The position numbers were made by a program, and so were the translations under genes. A stretch of 64,000 bases of DNA from Haemophilus haemolyticus (GTDB lineage: Bacteria; Pseudomonadota; Gammaproteobacteria; Enterobacterales; Pasteurellaceae), in the NCBI RefSeq assembly GCF_003352385.1, contig NZ_CP031243.1, positions 1,652,501 to 1,716,500 on the forward strand, given 5' to 3'. This document shows, one piece after another, positions 40,584-49,585 of the stretch (position 1 is its first letter; each line of letters begins with the position of its first letter). The notes below the pieces were generated by a model that was given only the letters and a program-made list of their open reading frames with translations, was not told the origin of the DNA and made no database searches.

Positions 40584-42707
40584 ATGAGTAACTTTGGGGT
40601 CATCAAGCGCGATGGTTCTCGTGCGGAGTTTGAGATTCAACGTATCATCAATGCCATTAAAAAAGCCGCAAGTGCGGTCAATATTTCCGATGAATTTTAT
40701 TGCCACCAAATTGGGCAAGAAGTAGGAAATGAAATTTTCACCCATCATCAAGGCGAGATTGATATTAATCAGATTCAAAAAATCGTTGAAGATAAATTGA
40801 TGGCAAGTCGTTATCCCGAGGTTGCTCGTGCGTATATCGAATATCGTCATGATCGTGATTTAGCGCGAGAAAAACGTAGCCAGCTAACAAAAGAAATTGA
40901 AGGCTTGATTGAACAAAGCAACGTAGAATTACTTAACGAAAACGCCAATAAAGACGCGAAAGTGATTCCAACACAACGAGATTTGCTTGCTGGAATTGTG
41001 GCAAAACATTATGCCAAGCACCATATTCTTCCACGCGATGTGGTAGAGGCTCACGAAAAAGGTGAAATTCATTATCACGATTTAGATTACGCGCCGTTCT
41101 TCCCGATGTTTAACTGTATGTTAGTGGATTTAGAAGGCATGCTTTCTCATGGCTTCAAAATGGGCAATGCGGAAATCGAACCCCCAAAATCTATCGGCAC
41201 GGCAACAGCAGTGACAGCACAAATTATCGCCCAAGTTGCCAGCCATATTTACGGCGGCACAACCATTAATCGCATTGATGAAGTGCTTTCTCCTTATGTG
41301 CAAATCAGTTACGAAAAACACCTCAAACATGCCCAAGAATGGAATGTACCTGATGTTGAAGGTTACGCTAAAGCATTGATTGAAAAAGAATGTTTCGATG
41401 CCTTCCAATCTTTAGAATATGAAGTTAATACATTGCATACTTCGAATGGACAAACACCATTTGTGACCTTTGGTTTTGGTTTAGGTACAAGCTGGCAATC
41501 CCGTTTAATTCAGCAAGCTATTTTGAAAAATCGTATTCGTGGACTCGGAAAAAATCATAAAACGCCAGTCTTTCCAAAACTTGTTTTCACCATCAAAAAA
41601 GGCTTGAACCAAACTCAAGGCGATCCGAATTACGATATCAAACAGCTCGCATTAGAATGTGCATCAAAACGTATGTATCCAGATATTCTCAATTACGATC
41701 AAGTTGTCAAAGTCACAGGCTCTTTTAAAGCCCCTATGGGATGTCGTAGCTTTTTAGGTGCATACGAAGAAGACGGCCATGAAATTCACGATGGGCGTAA
41801 TAATCTTGGCGTGGTGAGTTTGAATTTACCGCGTATCGCGTTGGAGTCTAAAAACGAAGAAGATTTCTACCGCACTTTAGATGAGCGTTTAGCTATTGCG
41901 AAAAAAGCATTAATGACGCGCATTGCCCGCCTTGAGAATACCAAAGCTCGCGTTGCTCCCATTCTTTATATGGAAGGCGCATGCGGAGTGCGGTTAAAAG
42001 CGGATGAAAATGTGGCACAAATTTTCAAAAATGGACGCGCTTCTATTTCGCTCGGCTATATCGGTATTCACGAAACCATTAATGCGCTATATAACAAAGG
42101 GCATATTTTTGATGATGAACAATTACGCGAAAAAGGCATTGCGATTGTTCGCCACCTTAGCGAGGCAGTTAAACGTTGGCAAAAAGAAACAGGCTATGCC
42201 TTCAGCCTTTACTCCACGCCAAGCGAAAACTTATGCGACCGATTCTGCCGTCTAGACACCAAAAAATTTGGCGTGATTGAAGGTGTCACGGATAAGGGAT
42301 ACTACACGAACAGTTACCACTTAGATGTAGAAAAGAAAGTGAATCCTTACGATAAACTAGATTTCGAAATGGCATATCCCCCACTCGCTAGCGGCGGTTT
42401 TATTTGCTACGGAGAATATCCAAATATTCAACACAACTTAAAAGCATTGGAAGATGTGTGGGATTATAGCTACGATCGCGTGCCTTACTACGGCACAAAT
42501 ACACCGATTGATGAATGTTATGAATGTGGTTTCACCGGCGAATTTGAATGTACCAGTAAAGGTTTTGTTTGCCCTAAATGTGGCAATCACGATAGCACAA
42601 AAGTGTCTGTCACTCGCCGCGTATGTGGCTATCTAGGCAGCCCTGATGCCCGCCCATTTAATGCGGGAAAACAGGAAGAAGTGAAGAGAAGAGTTAAACA
42701 CCTTTGA
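40584..42707 (+). CDS. nrdD: Anaerobic ribonucleoside-triphosphate reductase
   Basis: Makes deoxyribonucleotides without oxygen using a glycyl radical generated by NrdG, which is not in this window. It has 707 residues (E. coli 712). The N-terminal ATP-cone (FGVIKRDGSRAEFEIQRI) binds the allosteric nucleotide. The C-terminus has two CxxC pairs (CYEC, CPKC) binding zinc and RVCGYLG with the radical glycine. GGAG precedes the ATG by seven bases. Confidence 0.97.
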   Translation: MSNFGVIKRDGSRAEFEIQRIINAIKKAASAVNISDEFYCHQIGQEVGNEIFTHHQGEIDINQIQKIVEDKLMASRYPEVARAYIEYRHDRDLAREKRSQLTKEIEGLIEQSNVELLNENANKDAKVIPTQRDLLAGIVAKHYAKHHILPRDVVEAHEKGEIHYHDLDYAPFFPMFNCMLVDLEGMLSHGFKMGNAEIEPPKSIGTATAVTAQIIAQVASHIYGGTTINRIDEVLSPYVQISYEKHLKHAQEWNVPDVEGYAKALIEKECFDAFQSLEYEVNTLHTSNGQTPFVTFGFGLGTSWQSRLIQQAILKNRIRGLGKNHKTPVFPKLVFTIKKGLNQTQGDPNYDIKQLALECASKRMYPDILNYDQVVKVTGSFKAPMGCRSFLGAYEEDGHEIHDGRNNLGVVSLNLPRIALESKNEEDFYRTLDERLAIAKKALMTRIARLENTKARVAPILYMEGACGVRLKADENVAQIFKNGRASISLGYIGIHETINALYNKGHIFDDEQLREKGIAIVRHLSEAVKRWQKETGYAFSLYSTPSENLCDRFCRLDTKKFGVIEGVTDKGYYTNSYHLDVEKKVNPYDKLDFEMAYPPLASGGFICYGEYPNIQHNLKALEDVWDYSYDRVPYYGTNTPIDECYECGFTGEFECTSKGFVCPKCGNHDSTKVSVTRRVCGYLGSPDARPFNAGKQEEVKRRVKHL

Positions 42708-42720
42708 TTAACACGATAGC

Positions 42721-42750
42721 AAAAGCACGCATTTTTTAATGCGTGCTTTT
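42721..42750 (+). terminator. Terminator of nrdD
   Basis: AAAAGCACGCATT and AATGCGTGCTTTT form a perfect 13-base stem with a TTTT loop and a following T run. Confidence 0.9.
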
Positions 42751-42825
42751 TATTTCCAACTTTGGCATTCCCCAAAATCTCCGCTAAAATAACCGCACTT
42801 TTATCGTCTCTTCAAGGAAAGCAAT

Positions 42826-43686
42826 ATGTCAGATATTCTCAATAACCTCATTCATCTTCTTAAACTTGAAAAAATTGATGATTTAATCTTTCGTGGTGAA
42901 AGCCAAGATTTAGGTTTTCGTCAAGTATTTGGTGGGCAAGTTGTGGCTCAAGCATTATCAGCAGCAATGCAGGTGGCACCAGAAGATCGCATTTTACATT
43001 CTTGTCATGCCTATTTTCTTGCCCCTGGAGACAGCCAATATTCGATTATTTACGATGTGGAAACCTTGCGTGAAGGGCGTAACTTTTCTGCATTACGCGT
43101 GAAAGCCATTCAACATAAAAATACTATTTGTCATGTAACCGCTTCTTTCCAAGTGCCAGAAAAAGGTTTTGAACATCAAAATGCAATGTCAAATGTTGGC
43201 GCGCCTGAAGACTTTACGGATGAAAATGTAATGCTACAAAAAGTGGCTCAAACCTTGCCAGAACCACTCAATGAAAAATTTGCCGCAGAGCGTCCATTTG
43301 AGGTGCGTACTAAATATTTAAACAATCCATTCAACGGAACAAAATTGCCAGCCGAGCAATATTCGTGGTTTAAAACCAATGGTGAAACGCCGCTTGATAT
43401 AAAAATTCAGCAATGTTTATTGGCTTATTTTTCCGATTTTCACTGTATTTTGACCGCACTTCATCCGCACGAAAAAGGCTTTTTACAAAAAGGAATGAAA
43501 GTCGCAACCATTGATCATAGTATTTGGTTCCATCGTCCGTTTGATTTAAATCACTGGCATTTGCACGCAATTGAAAGCAATAATGCCTTTGGAGGCCGTG
43601 GTTTGGCGCGTGGGCAGATTTTCTCGCAAGATGGTCAATTAATCGCAACAACACAACAAGAAGGTTTGATCCGTTTTAACGAATAA
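42826..43686 (+). CDS. tesB: Acyl-CoA thioesterase II
   Basis: Hydrolyses medium- and long-chain acyl-CoA. The 286 residues match E. coli TesB (286) and form a double hot-dog fold. FRQVFGGQVVAQALSAA near residue 31, a catalytic Asp in TIDHSIWFHRPFD near 225, and GRGLARGQIFSQDGQLIATTQQEGLIR at the C-terminus are conserved. The next gene starts 10 bases later. Confidence 0.97.
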   Translation: MSDILNNLIHLLKLEKIDDLIFRGESQDLGFRQVFGGQVVAQALSAAMQVAPEDRILHSCHAYFLAPGDSQYSIIYDVETLREGRNFSALRVKAIQHKNTICHVTASFQVPEKGFEHQNAMSNVGAPEDFTDENVMLQKVAQTLPEPLNEKFAAERPFEVRTKYLNNPFNGTKLPAEQYSWFKTNGETPLDIKIQQCLLAYFSDFHCILTALHPHEKGFLQKGMKVATIDHSIWFHRPFDLNHWHLHAIESNNAFGGRGLARGQIFSQDGQLIATTQQEGLIRFNE

Positions 43687-43696
43687 GAGAGAAAAA

Positions 43697-44563
43697 ATGA
43701 CCGCACTTATTACACAATTTTGGCAACAGGTTGAAACCGCACTAAAAACAGCGAATCCACAAGAAAAATGTCGTTTAGTTAATGATCTCTACGATAATCT
43801 TCTGCCACAAATTAAGTTGATTAAATTAGAAGATTTTCCTGAAGTCGTGCCGCAAGATAATATTGCCGCTTTTCCTGAAAAACCGCTCTTAGTTGCACCG
43901 AAAGATGTGCCTAAACGTTCTTTCGCCACAGAAGAAGGCTATGCAGCCACATTGCACGCTATCGCACATATTGAGTTTAATGCGATTAATTTAGGCTTAG
44001 ATGCGGCTTGGCGATTCGGGCGTAATGCACAAGAAGAACTTGGCGAAGGTTTGGCTTTTGTGAAAGATTGGTTACGTGTCGCTCGTGAAGAAAGCACGCA
44101 CTTTTCCTTAGTCAATGAACATTTGAAAACATTGGGTTATCAATATGGTGATTTTGAAGCTCATGCTGGATTATGGGAAATGGCGCAAGCCACCGCGCAC
44201 GATATTTGGGAACGAATGGCGTTAGTTCCTCGTGTATTAGAAGCACGCGGCCTCGATGCAACACCTGTTCTGCAAGAGAAAATCGCACAACGTAAAGATT
44301 TTGCCGCAGTGAACATTTTGGATATTATTTTGCGCGATGAAATTGGCCATGTGTATATCGGCAATCATTGGTATCACGCACTTTCTAAAAAACGGGGTTT
44401 GGATGCAATGAAGTGCTTTACTGAGTTGCTACACAAATATCGTATTGTAATTTTTAAAGGTGTCATTAATACCGATGCTCGTATTCAAGCGGGTTTCACG
44501 CAGCATGAATTAGATTGGATTTATGAAGTGGAACAAACATTAAAATCCTATATTAAGAAATGA
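43697..44563 (+). CDS. Ferritin-like DUF455 protein
   Basis: A 288-residue protein of the DUF455 family, predicted to form a ferritin-like four-helix bundle. Candidate metal ligands are in AHIEFNAINLGLDAAWRF near residue 95 (Glu/His), VAREESTHFSLV near 135 (ExxH) and LRDEIGHVYIGNHW near 215 (ExxH), a di-iron-like pattern. No activity is assigned. The start codon lies within an uptake signal (ATGACCGCACTT), as for glnE. Cotranscribed with tesB. Confidence 0.82.
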   Translation: MTALITQFWQQVETALKTANPQEKCRLVNDLYDNLLPQIKLIKLEDFPEVVPQDNIAAFPEKPLLVAPKDVPKRSFATEEGYAATLHAIAHIEFNAINLGLDAAWRFGRNAQEELGEGLAFVKDWLRVAREESTHFSLVNEHLKTLGYQYGDFEAHAGLWEMAQATAHDIWERMALVPRVLEARGLDATPVLQEKIAQRKDFAAVNILDIILRDEIGHVYIGNHWYHALSKKRGLDAMKCFTELLHKYRIVIFKGVINTDARIQAGFTQHELDWIYEVEQTLKSYIKK

Positions 44564-44572
44564 TGAAAAAAT

Positions 44573-44613
44573 AAAAAGACTAAGTTCTATTACGTTCTGA
44601 ACTTAGTCTTTTT
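44573..44613 (+). terminator. Bidirectional terminator between the DUF455 gene and cysS
   Basis: AAAAGACTAAGTTC and GAACTTAGTCTTTT form a long perfect stem between convergent genes, with A and T runs outside. Confidence 0.88.
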
Positions 44614-44638
44614 AATGAAATTAATTTAACATTTGAAT

Positions 44639-46018
44639 TTATTGCTTACGCCAAGTTGTTCCATTCGGCCCATCTTCTAATACGATACCCATAGCGGTAA
44701 GCTCATTACGCGCTGCATCTGCGGCAGACCAATCTTTAGCAGCGCGGGCCTCATTGCGTTGTTTAATCAGCGCTTCAATTTTTGCCACTTCATCATCGTC
44801 AGAACCTGCTTGTAAGAATTTCTCCGGTTCTTGTTGAAGTAATCCTAAAATCTCACCCAATTCACGCAAACGCGCGGCAAGCCCATTGGCTTTCTCAACA
44901 TCTTCTGTTTTTAATTTGTTAATTTCACGCGCCATTTCGAATAAAACAGAAAGTGCATTTGGCGTATTAAAATCATCGTCCATTGCTTCACGGAAGGCTT
45001 CCACAAAATTTTCACCGCCAAAAGCGACCGCACTTTGATCAGTGCCACGTAAAGCGGTGTACAAACGTTCCAATGCACCTTGTGCTAAATTCAGGTTTTC
45101 TTCACTATAATTGAGTTGGCTACGATATTGTGCCGTTAGTAAGAAATAACGTACCGCTTCTGCATTGTAGTGGTTTAATACATCACGAATTGTGAAGAAA
45201 TTGCCGAGGGATTTCGACATTTTTTCTTTATCTACCATGATCATGCCGGAATGGATCCAATAATTCACATATTGTCCACCATGCGCACAGCAAGATTGCG
45301 CGATTTCATTTTCGTGGTGAGGGAACATTAAATCAGAGCCACCACCGTGAATATCAAAATGCTCGCCAAGCTGTTTGCAGTTCATTGCAGAACATTCAAT
45401 ATGCCAGCCAGGACGACCTGCACCCCAAGGGGAAGCCCAACTTGGTTCGTTTTCTTTCGACATTTTCCAAAGCACGAAATCCATTGGATTTTTCTTGATT
45501 TCATTGATTTCAATACGTGCACCAGCTTGTAATTGCTCAAGATCTTGACGAGATAATTTGCCGTATTCTTTAAAACTTTCCACATCAAACATCACATCGC
45601 CATTATCCGCAACATAAGCATGTCCGCGTTTAATCAATTTTTCCACAATTTCAATAATTTCTGGAATATGATGGGTCGCACGAGGTTCAAAATCAGGGCG
45701 TAATACATTAAGTGCATCAAAATCTTTATACATTTCTTGCACCATACGATCCACAAGTTGATCGCAGGTTTCTTTGTTTTCTAACGCACGTTTAATAATT
45801 TTGTCATCTACGTCCGTAATATTGCGCACATAAGTTAAATCGTAACCCAAAGAACGTAAATAACGGGCAATCACATCAAAACACACAAAAGTGCGTCCAT
45901 GACCGATATGGCACAAATCATAAACAGTGACGCCACAAACATACATTCCCACTTTATTTTCGTGGATAGGTTTAAAGATTTCTTTTTCTCTCGTTAAGGT
46001 ATTGAAAATTTTTAGCAT
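44639..46018 (-). CDS. cysS: Cysteinyl-tRNA synthetase
   Basis: Charges tRNA-Cys. The chosen start gives 459 residues (E. coli 461). The zinc ligands begin with Cys in [11 protein letters not shown] near residue 28 and continue in WHIECSAM and [18 protein letters not shown] near 36 is the HIGH motif and KMSKSLGNF near 268 the KMSKS motif. The frame extends to 46048, but [13 protein letters not shown] at 46018 is the family N-terminus. Confidence 0.97.
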   Translation of the reverse strand: MLKIFNTLTREKEIFKPIHENKVGMYVCGVTVYDLCHIGHGRTFVCFDVIARYLRSLGYDLTYVRNITDVDDKIIKRALENKETCDQLVDRMVQEMYKDFDALNVLRPDFEPRATHHIPEIIEIVEKLIKRGHAYVADNGDVMFDVESFKEYGKLSRQDLEQLQAGARIEINEIKKNPMDFVLWKMSKENEPSWASPWGAGRPGWHIECSAMNCKQLGEHFDIHGGGSDLMFPHHENEIAQSCCAHGGQYVNYWIHSGMIMVDKEKMSKSLGNFFTIRDVLNHYNAEAVRYFLLTAQYRSQLNYSEENLNLAQGALERLYTALRGTDQSAVAFGGENFVEAFREAMDDDFNTPNALSVLFEMAREINKLKTEDVEKANGLAARLRELGEILGLLQQEPEKFLQAGSDDDEVAKIEALIKQRNEARAAKDWSAADAARNELTAMGIVLEDGPNGTTWRKQ

Positions 46019-46120
46019 TTTTAAGCTCGTAAAATGAAATAAAAACAAACCGCACTTTTATAGCACTTTTACCTCGATTGTGGAATAATACGACCCTTAA
46101 TTTTTCAGAAGGAAAACAAA

Positions 46121-46630
46121 ATGGTTACGTTACACACAAACTTTGGCGACATTAAAATTAAATTGGATTTTGATAAAGCTCCAGTTACAGCAGAAAACTT
46201 CTTAAATTACTGCAAAGACGGTTTTTATAATAACACAATTTTTCACCGTGTTATTGATGGCTTTATGATTCAAGGTGGTGGTATGGAAAGCGGTATGCGT
46301 GAAAAAGCAACCAACGCACCAATCCAAAATGAAGCGAACAATCGTTTAAGTAACAAACGTGGAACCATTGCAATGGCTCGCACTTCAGATCCACATTCAG
46401 CGACAGCACAATTTTTCATTAACGTGGCAGACAATGATTTCTTAAATTATCGTTCAAAAGAAATGTTTGGTCGCGAAGTCGTTCAAGAATGGGGCTATGC
46501 AGTATTTGGCGAAGTGGTTGAAGGGATGGATGTTGTTGATAAAATCAAAAAAGTGAAAACAGGCAACAAAGGCTTTCATCAAGATGTTCCAACTGAAGAT
46601 GTAGTGATTACATCGGTTTCAGTAGAATAA
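46121..46630 (+). CDS. ppiB: Peptidyl-prolyl cis-trans isomerase B (cyclophilin)
   Basis: Cytoplasmic cyclophilin that speeds proline isomerisation. It has 169 residues (E. coli 164) with no signal peptide. [14 protein letters not shown] near residue 44 contains the catalytic Arg, and [27 protein letters not shown] near 84 is the substrate pocket. AGAAGGAAAAC precedes the ATG. Divergent from cysS. Confidence 0.97.
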   Translation: MVTLHTNFGDIKIKLDFDKAPVTAENFLNYCKDGFYNNTIFHRVIDGFMIQGGGMESGMREKATNAPIQNEANNRLSNKRGTIAMARTSDPHSATAQFFINVADNDFLNYRSKEMFGREVVQEWGYAVFGEVVEGMDVVDKIKKVKTGNKGFHQDVPTEDVVITSVSVE

Positions 46631-46635
46631 TTATG

Positions 46636-46662
46636 AATGGCGGATGAATTCCGCCATTTTTT
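46636..46662 (+). terminator. Terminator of ppiB
   Basis: AATGGCGG (46636-46643) pairs with CCGCCATT (46651-46658), followed by a T run. The downstream gene starts 23 bases later and must have its own initiation or rely on read-through. Confidence 0.85.
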
Positions 46663-46684
46663 ATCGACCTAAAGGAAAATGCTC

Positions 46685-47473
46685 ATGCCTTTCTTCGACA
46701 CTCACACGCATCTCGATTATCTCCAACAATTTACGGGGGAGCCTTTGTCACAGCTTATTGATAATGCTAAGCAAGCCGATGTGCAAAAAATACTGATTGT
46801 GGCAGTGAAAGAAGCTGATTTTAAAATAATCCAAAATATGACCGCACTTTTTCCTGATAATTTATGCTATGGGCTTGGGTTACATCCTCTTTATATTAAA
46901 GAACACGCCGAAAATGATTTGATGCTGTTAGAACAAGCCTTAAAAAATCGTGATGCAAATTGCACGGCAGTGGCAGAAATTGGTTTAGAACGCGCGATTC
47001 CTGATTTGCTCACCGATGAACTTTGGGCAAAGCAATGTCATTTTTTTGAAAGCCAACTTTATTTGGCAAAGCAATTCAATTTACCCATCAATATTCACAG
47101 TCGAAAAACCCATGATCAAATTTTTACTTTTTTAAAACGTATTCCATTATCTAAACTTGGCGTGGTACACGGTTTTTCAGGAAGCTACGATCAAGCTAAA
47201 CGCTTTGTTGATTTAGGTTATAAAATCGGGGTTGGCGGCACTATTACTTATGAACGCGCCAATAAAACTCGTCAAGCGATTGCAAAACTACCACTTGATG
47301 CCTTAGTGTTGGAAACAGACAGTCCAGATATGCCTGTATTTGGTTTTCAAGGCCAGCCTAATCGACCAGAGCGTATTGTGGAAAGTTTTAAAGCCCTTTG
47401 CGCCTTAAGAAATGAACCTGCTAAATTGATTAAAAAAGTCACATGGGAAAATGCTTGCCAGATTTTTTCTTGA
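46685..47473 (+). CDS. TatD-family metal-dependent hydrolase
   Basis: A TIM-barrel hydrolase, probably a 3'-5' exonuclease/deoxyribonuclease like TatD, YcfH or YjjV. It has 262 residues. Metal ligands: DTHTHLD at the N-terminus, VAEIGLE near 92, HSRKTHDQ near 133, and VLETDSPDMP near 206. GFSGS near 157 is also typical. The ATG at 46679 is too close to AAAGGA, so 46685 is the better start. It is close to E. coli YjjV in size. Confidence 0.88.
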   Translation: MPFFDTHTHLDYLQQFTGEPLSQLIDNAKQADVQKILIVAVKEADFKIIQNMTALFPDNLCYGLGLHPLYIKEHAENDLMLLEQALKNRDANCTAVAEIGLERAIPDLLTDELWAKQCHFFESQLYLAKQFNLPINIHSRKTHDQIFTFLKRIPLSKLGVVHGFSGSYDQAKRFVDLGYKIGVGGTITYERANKTRQAIAKLPLDALVLETDSPDMPVFGFQGQPNRPERIVESFKALCALRNEPAKLIKKVTWENACQIFS

Positions 47474-47584
47474 TCCACGTCACATTACTGAAATTATTTT
47501 GAATTAAATACTAGAAAAAAGAAACTGAGCATAATAATATCCGCCTCGTAGAAAGTTTTTCTCAACACACAATAAGGATATATT

Positions 47585-48712
47585 ATGTCGCAAATCTATA
47601 CTCAGGTGAGAAAGTTAGCGGAACGGTTTATTGAGCCTTACGCCGACGAACTCGATCAAAAAAAAGAATTTCCTGTTCAGGCATTTAAGGAATTAGGTAA
47701 AGCTGGTTGGTTTTCACTTTTAATTCCAAAAGAATACGGCGGAATGGGATTAACCCTAAAAGAACACGCTGAAGTCTGTATGGCGTTAGCTGAAAGTTCA
47801 GCCTCTGCTGGTCTCTGTTACATGATGAGTAACGTTGCAGTGAATTGTTTAAATCTATTCGGCAGCGATCAACTCAAACAAAAAATCTTTTCTGATATTG
47901 TTCAAAATCAAACCTTTGCCGCACTCGCCTATAGTGAATTAGGAACTGGGACTCACTTCTATATTACCGATGCAAACGCACAATTTAATGCTGAACATGC
48001 AGTATTCAATGGCTTAAAATCCATGGTGACATCGGGCAATTATGCCTCTTATTATTTAGCGCTTTTGCCTTCTGAAAATGGCGAAACTATTGATAATTGG
48101 GTGCTTCCACTTGGTACTCAAGGCTTAACTTTTGAAGCCGATAGCTGGAATGGATTAGGTATGCGTAGCAATGTCTCTTGCTTTATGCGAATGACCGATA
48201 TGCCATTAGATCGTGACTGGCGCATTGGCGAAGTTGGCGCAGGCGCAGAACAAGTATTTGGTGGCATTGCACCAGCCTTTATTTGTGGCTTGGCTGCTGT
48301 CTATAGCGGCGTATGCAAAGCCGTGCTTACTGAGGCAATTAAACATTCAACACACCGTAAATACACATCTGGCACTGCATTAGCTGAAATCGAAACCGTG
48401 CAAATTCATTTAGCTAAAATCTATGCAAATACAAACGCTGCTGTATGTGCTACGAGAGATGCTGCTCGTGCAGCCACAGAAGGTGATACAGATGCATTGG
48501 ATAAATTATTAGCCGCCCGTATTCTTGCGAGCGAAAATGCTATTACCCTTGCACAAATTGGTATGCGTATTGGCGGTGGTAAGGCCTATAACAAAATGGG
48601 GCCAATGGAACGCTATTTACGCGATGCATTAGCAAGTCAAGTGATGGCGCCAAGTGTCGATGTGCTAAATATTTGGTTAGGTAAAGCCATTACAGGTCAA
48701 CAAATTCCATAA
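47585..48712 (+). CDS. Acyl-CoA-dehydrogenase-fold flavoprotein, probable monooxygenase-type
   Basis: A 375-residue protein with the full acyl-CoA dehydrogenase fold: N-terminal helices with LIPKEYGGMGLTLKEHAEVCMALAESSASAGLC (about 42-75), a middle beta domain (SELGTGTHFYITDANAQF), and a C-terminal bundle (QIGMRIGGGKAYNKMGPMERYLRDA). At the place where dehydrogenases carry the catalytic glutamate (the YEGT region) it reads VMAPSVDVLNIW, with no Glu. That points away from fatty-acid oxidation and towards the flavin monooxygenases of this fold (DszC/SfnB type). AAGGA precedes the ATG. It is first of four tightly spaced genes; substrate unknown. Confidence 0.75.
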   Translation: MSQIYTQVRKLAERFIEPYADELDQKKEFPVQAFKELGKAGWFSLLIPKEYGGMGLTLKEHAEVCMALAESSASAGLCYMMSNVAVNCLNLFGSDQLKQKIFSDIVQNQTFAALAYSELGTGTHFYITDANAQFNAEHAVFNGLKSMVTSGNYASYYLALLPSENGETIDNWVLPLGTQGLTFEADSWNGLGMRSNVSCFMRMTDMPLDRDWRIGEVGAGAEQVFGGIAPAFICGLAAVYSGVCKAVLTEAIKHSTHRKYTSGTALAEIETVQIHLAKIYANTNAAVCATRDAARAATEGDTDALDKLLAARILASENAITLAQIGMRIGGGKAYNKMGPMERYLRDALASQVMAPSVDVLNIWLGKAITGQQIP

Positions 48713-48725
48713 AGTGCGGTGAAAA

Positions 48726-49532
48726 ATGAGTGAGAAATTAAAAATTGGGGCGGTCATCTACGCCCCACAAGTGACAGTGATTTGGGGAATTATTGCAGAC
48801 TTTTTCGAAAAAGAAGGCTTCCCTATTGAACCCGTGTATTTCAAAGACTACAAAGGGCAAGTTGATGCGTTACTCAATACTGAAATTGATGTAGCGTGGA
48901 ACTCTCCCCTAGCTTGGTTAGACGGTTACTTGCGGAGTGGTGGAAAAACCTTAAATGGTGCCATGCGTGATACCGACCAAGATCGTCAAAGCTATTTAGT
49001 TGTTAATGATCCAACGATCCAATCCATTGAAGATTTAAAAAATAAAACTATTGCTTTTGGTGCAATTGATTCCCCACAAGCGCGGTTAATTCCAATCGAG
49101 TTTTTACATCAACATGGCCTGGAATTTGGTCAAGATTATGTAGAAAAACGCTTTGATGTGGGTGTTGGTTTACACGGCGATCATGTAGGCGGTGAATTAG
49201 ATGCAGCAAATGCATTAAAAGATCGCCAAGTCGCGGCAACATGGATGTTAGATTTCAACTTTGAACGTTGGACAAAAGATGGCACACTCGATCCAGCAAC
49301 AGTTCGAGTACTTGCAAAAACACCATCATTTGACCATTGTATTTTTAGTGGGCGCGTGGGATTAGATGAAACCAAATTCAATGCATTCACCGAAACCTTG
49401 TTCAAAATGGATTACAACAATCCAGAACATAAAGAAATGATGGATTTGGAAGGATTAAAACGTTGGGTTGCGGGCAGAACAAAAGGTTTTGCTCAATTAC
49501 AAGCTGCCAATGAATATTTAAAATTCTTTTAA
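48726..49532 (+). CDS. Cytoplasmic periplasmic-binding-protein-like protein (PhnD-like)
   Basis: A 268-residue protein resembling PhnD/ThiY-type solute-binding proteins: IGAVIYAPQVTVIWGIIADFFEKEG, DVAWNSPLAWLDGY near residue 57, SYLVVNDPTIQSIEDLKNKTIAFGAIDSPQARLIP near 88. It has no signal peptide or lipobox and no adjacent ABC permease or ATPase, so it probably acts in the cytoplasm as a ligand-binding protein or enzyme. A GLHGDHVGGE segment near 148 supplies two histidines and acidic residues. It starts 13 bases after the flavoprotein gene, behind an uptake signal. Confidence 0.72.
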   Translation: MSEKLKIGAVIYAPQVTVIWGIIADFFEKEGFPIEPVYFKDYKGQVDALLNTEIDVAWNSPLAWLDGYLRSGGKTLNGAMRDTDQDRQSYLVVNDPTIQSIEDLKNKTIAFGAIDSPQARLIPIEFLHQHGLEFGQDYVEKRFDVGVGLHGDHVGGELDAANALKDRQVAATWMLDFNFERWTKDGTLDPATVRVLAKTPSFDHCIFSGRVGLDETKFNAFTETLFKMDYNNPEHKEMMDLEGLKRWVAGRTKGFAQLQAANEYLKFF

Positions 49533-49544
49533 GATCAATATGTC

Positions 49545-49573
49545 ATGATGGGCGTGTAATAAACGCCCATCAT
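49545..49573 (+). other. Perfect hairpin between the PhnD-like and MetE-like genes
   Basis: ATGATGGGCGT (49545-49555) and ACGCCCATCAT (49563-49573) form an 11-base stem with a GTAATAA loop, 12 bases before the next start. No U run follows, so it is more likely to block decay or modulate translation than to terminate. Confidence 0.7.
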
Positions 49574-49585
49574 TGTGGATTTTCT

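Noticed and set aside
47474-47584. Possible methionine-related riboswitch or MetJ boxes before the four-gene cluster
   Set aside because: Only about 110 bases, with no AGACGTCT repeats and no stem layout resembling SAM or cobalamin riboswitches.
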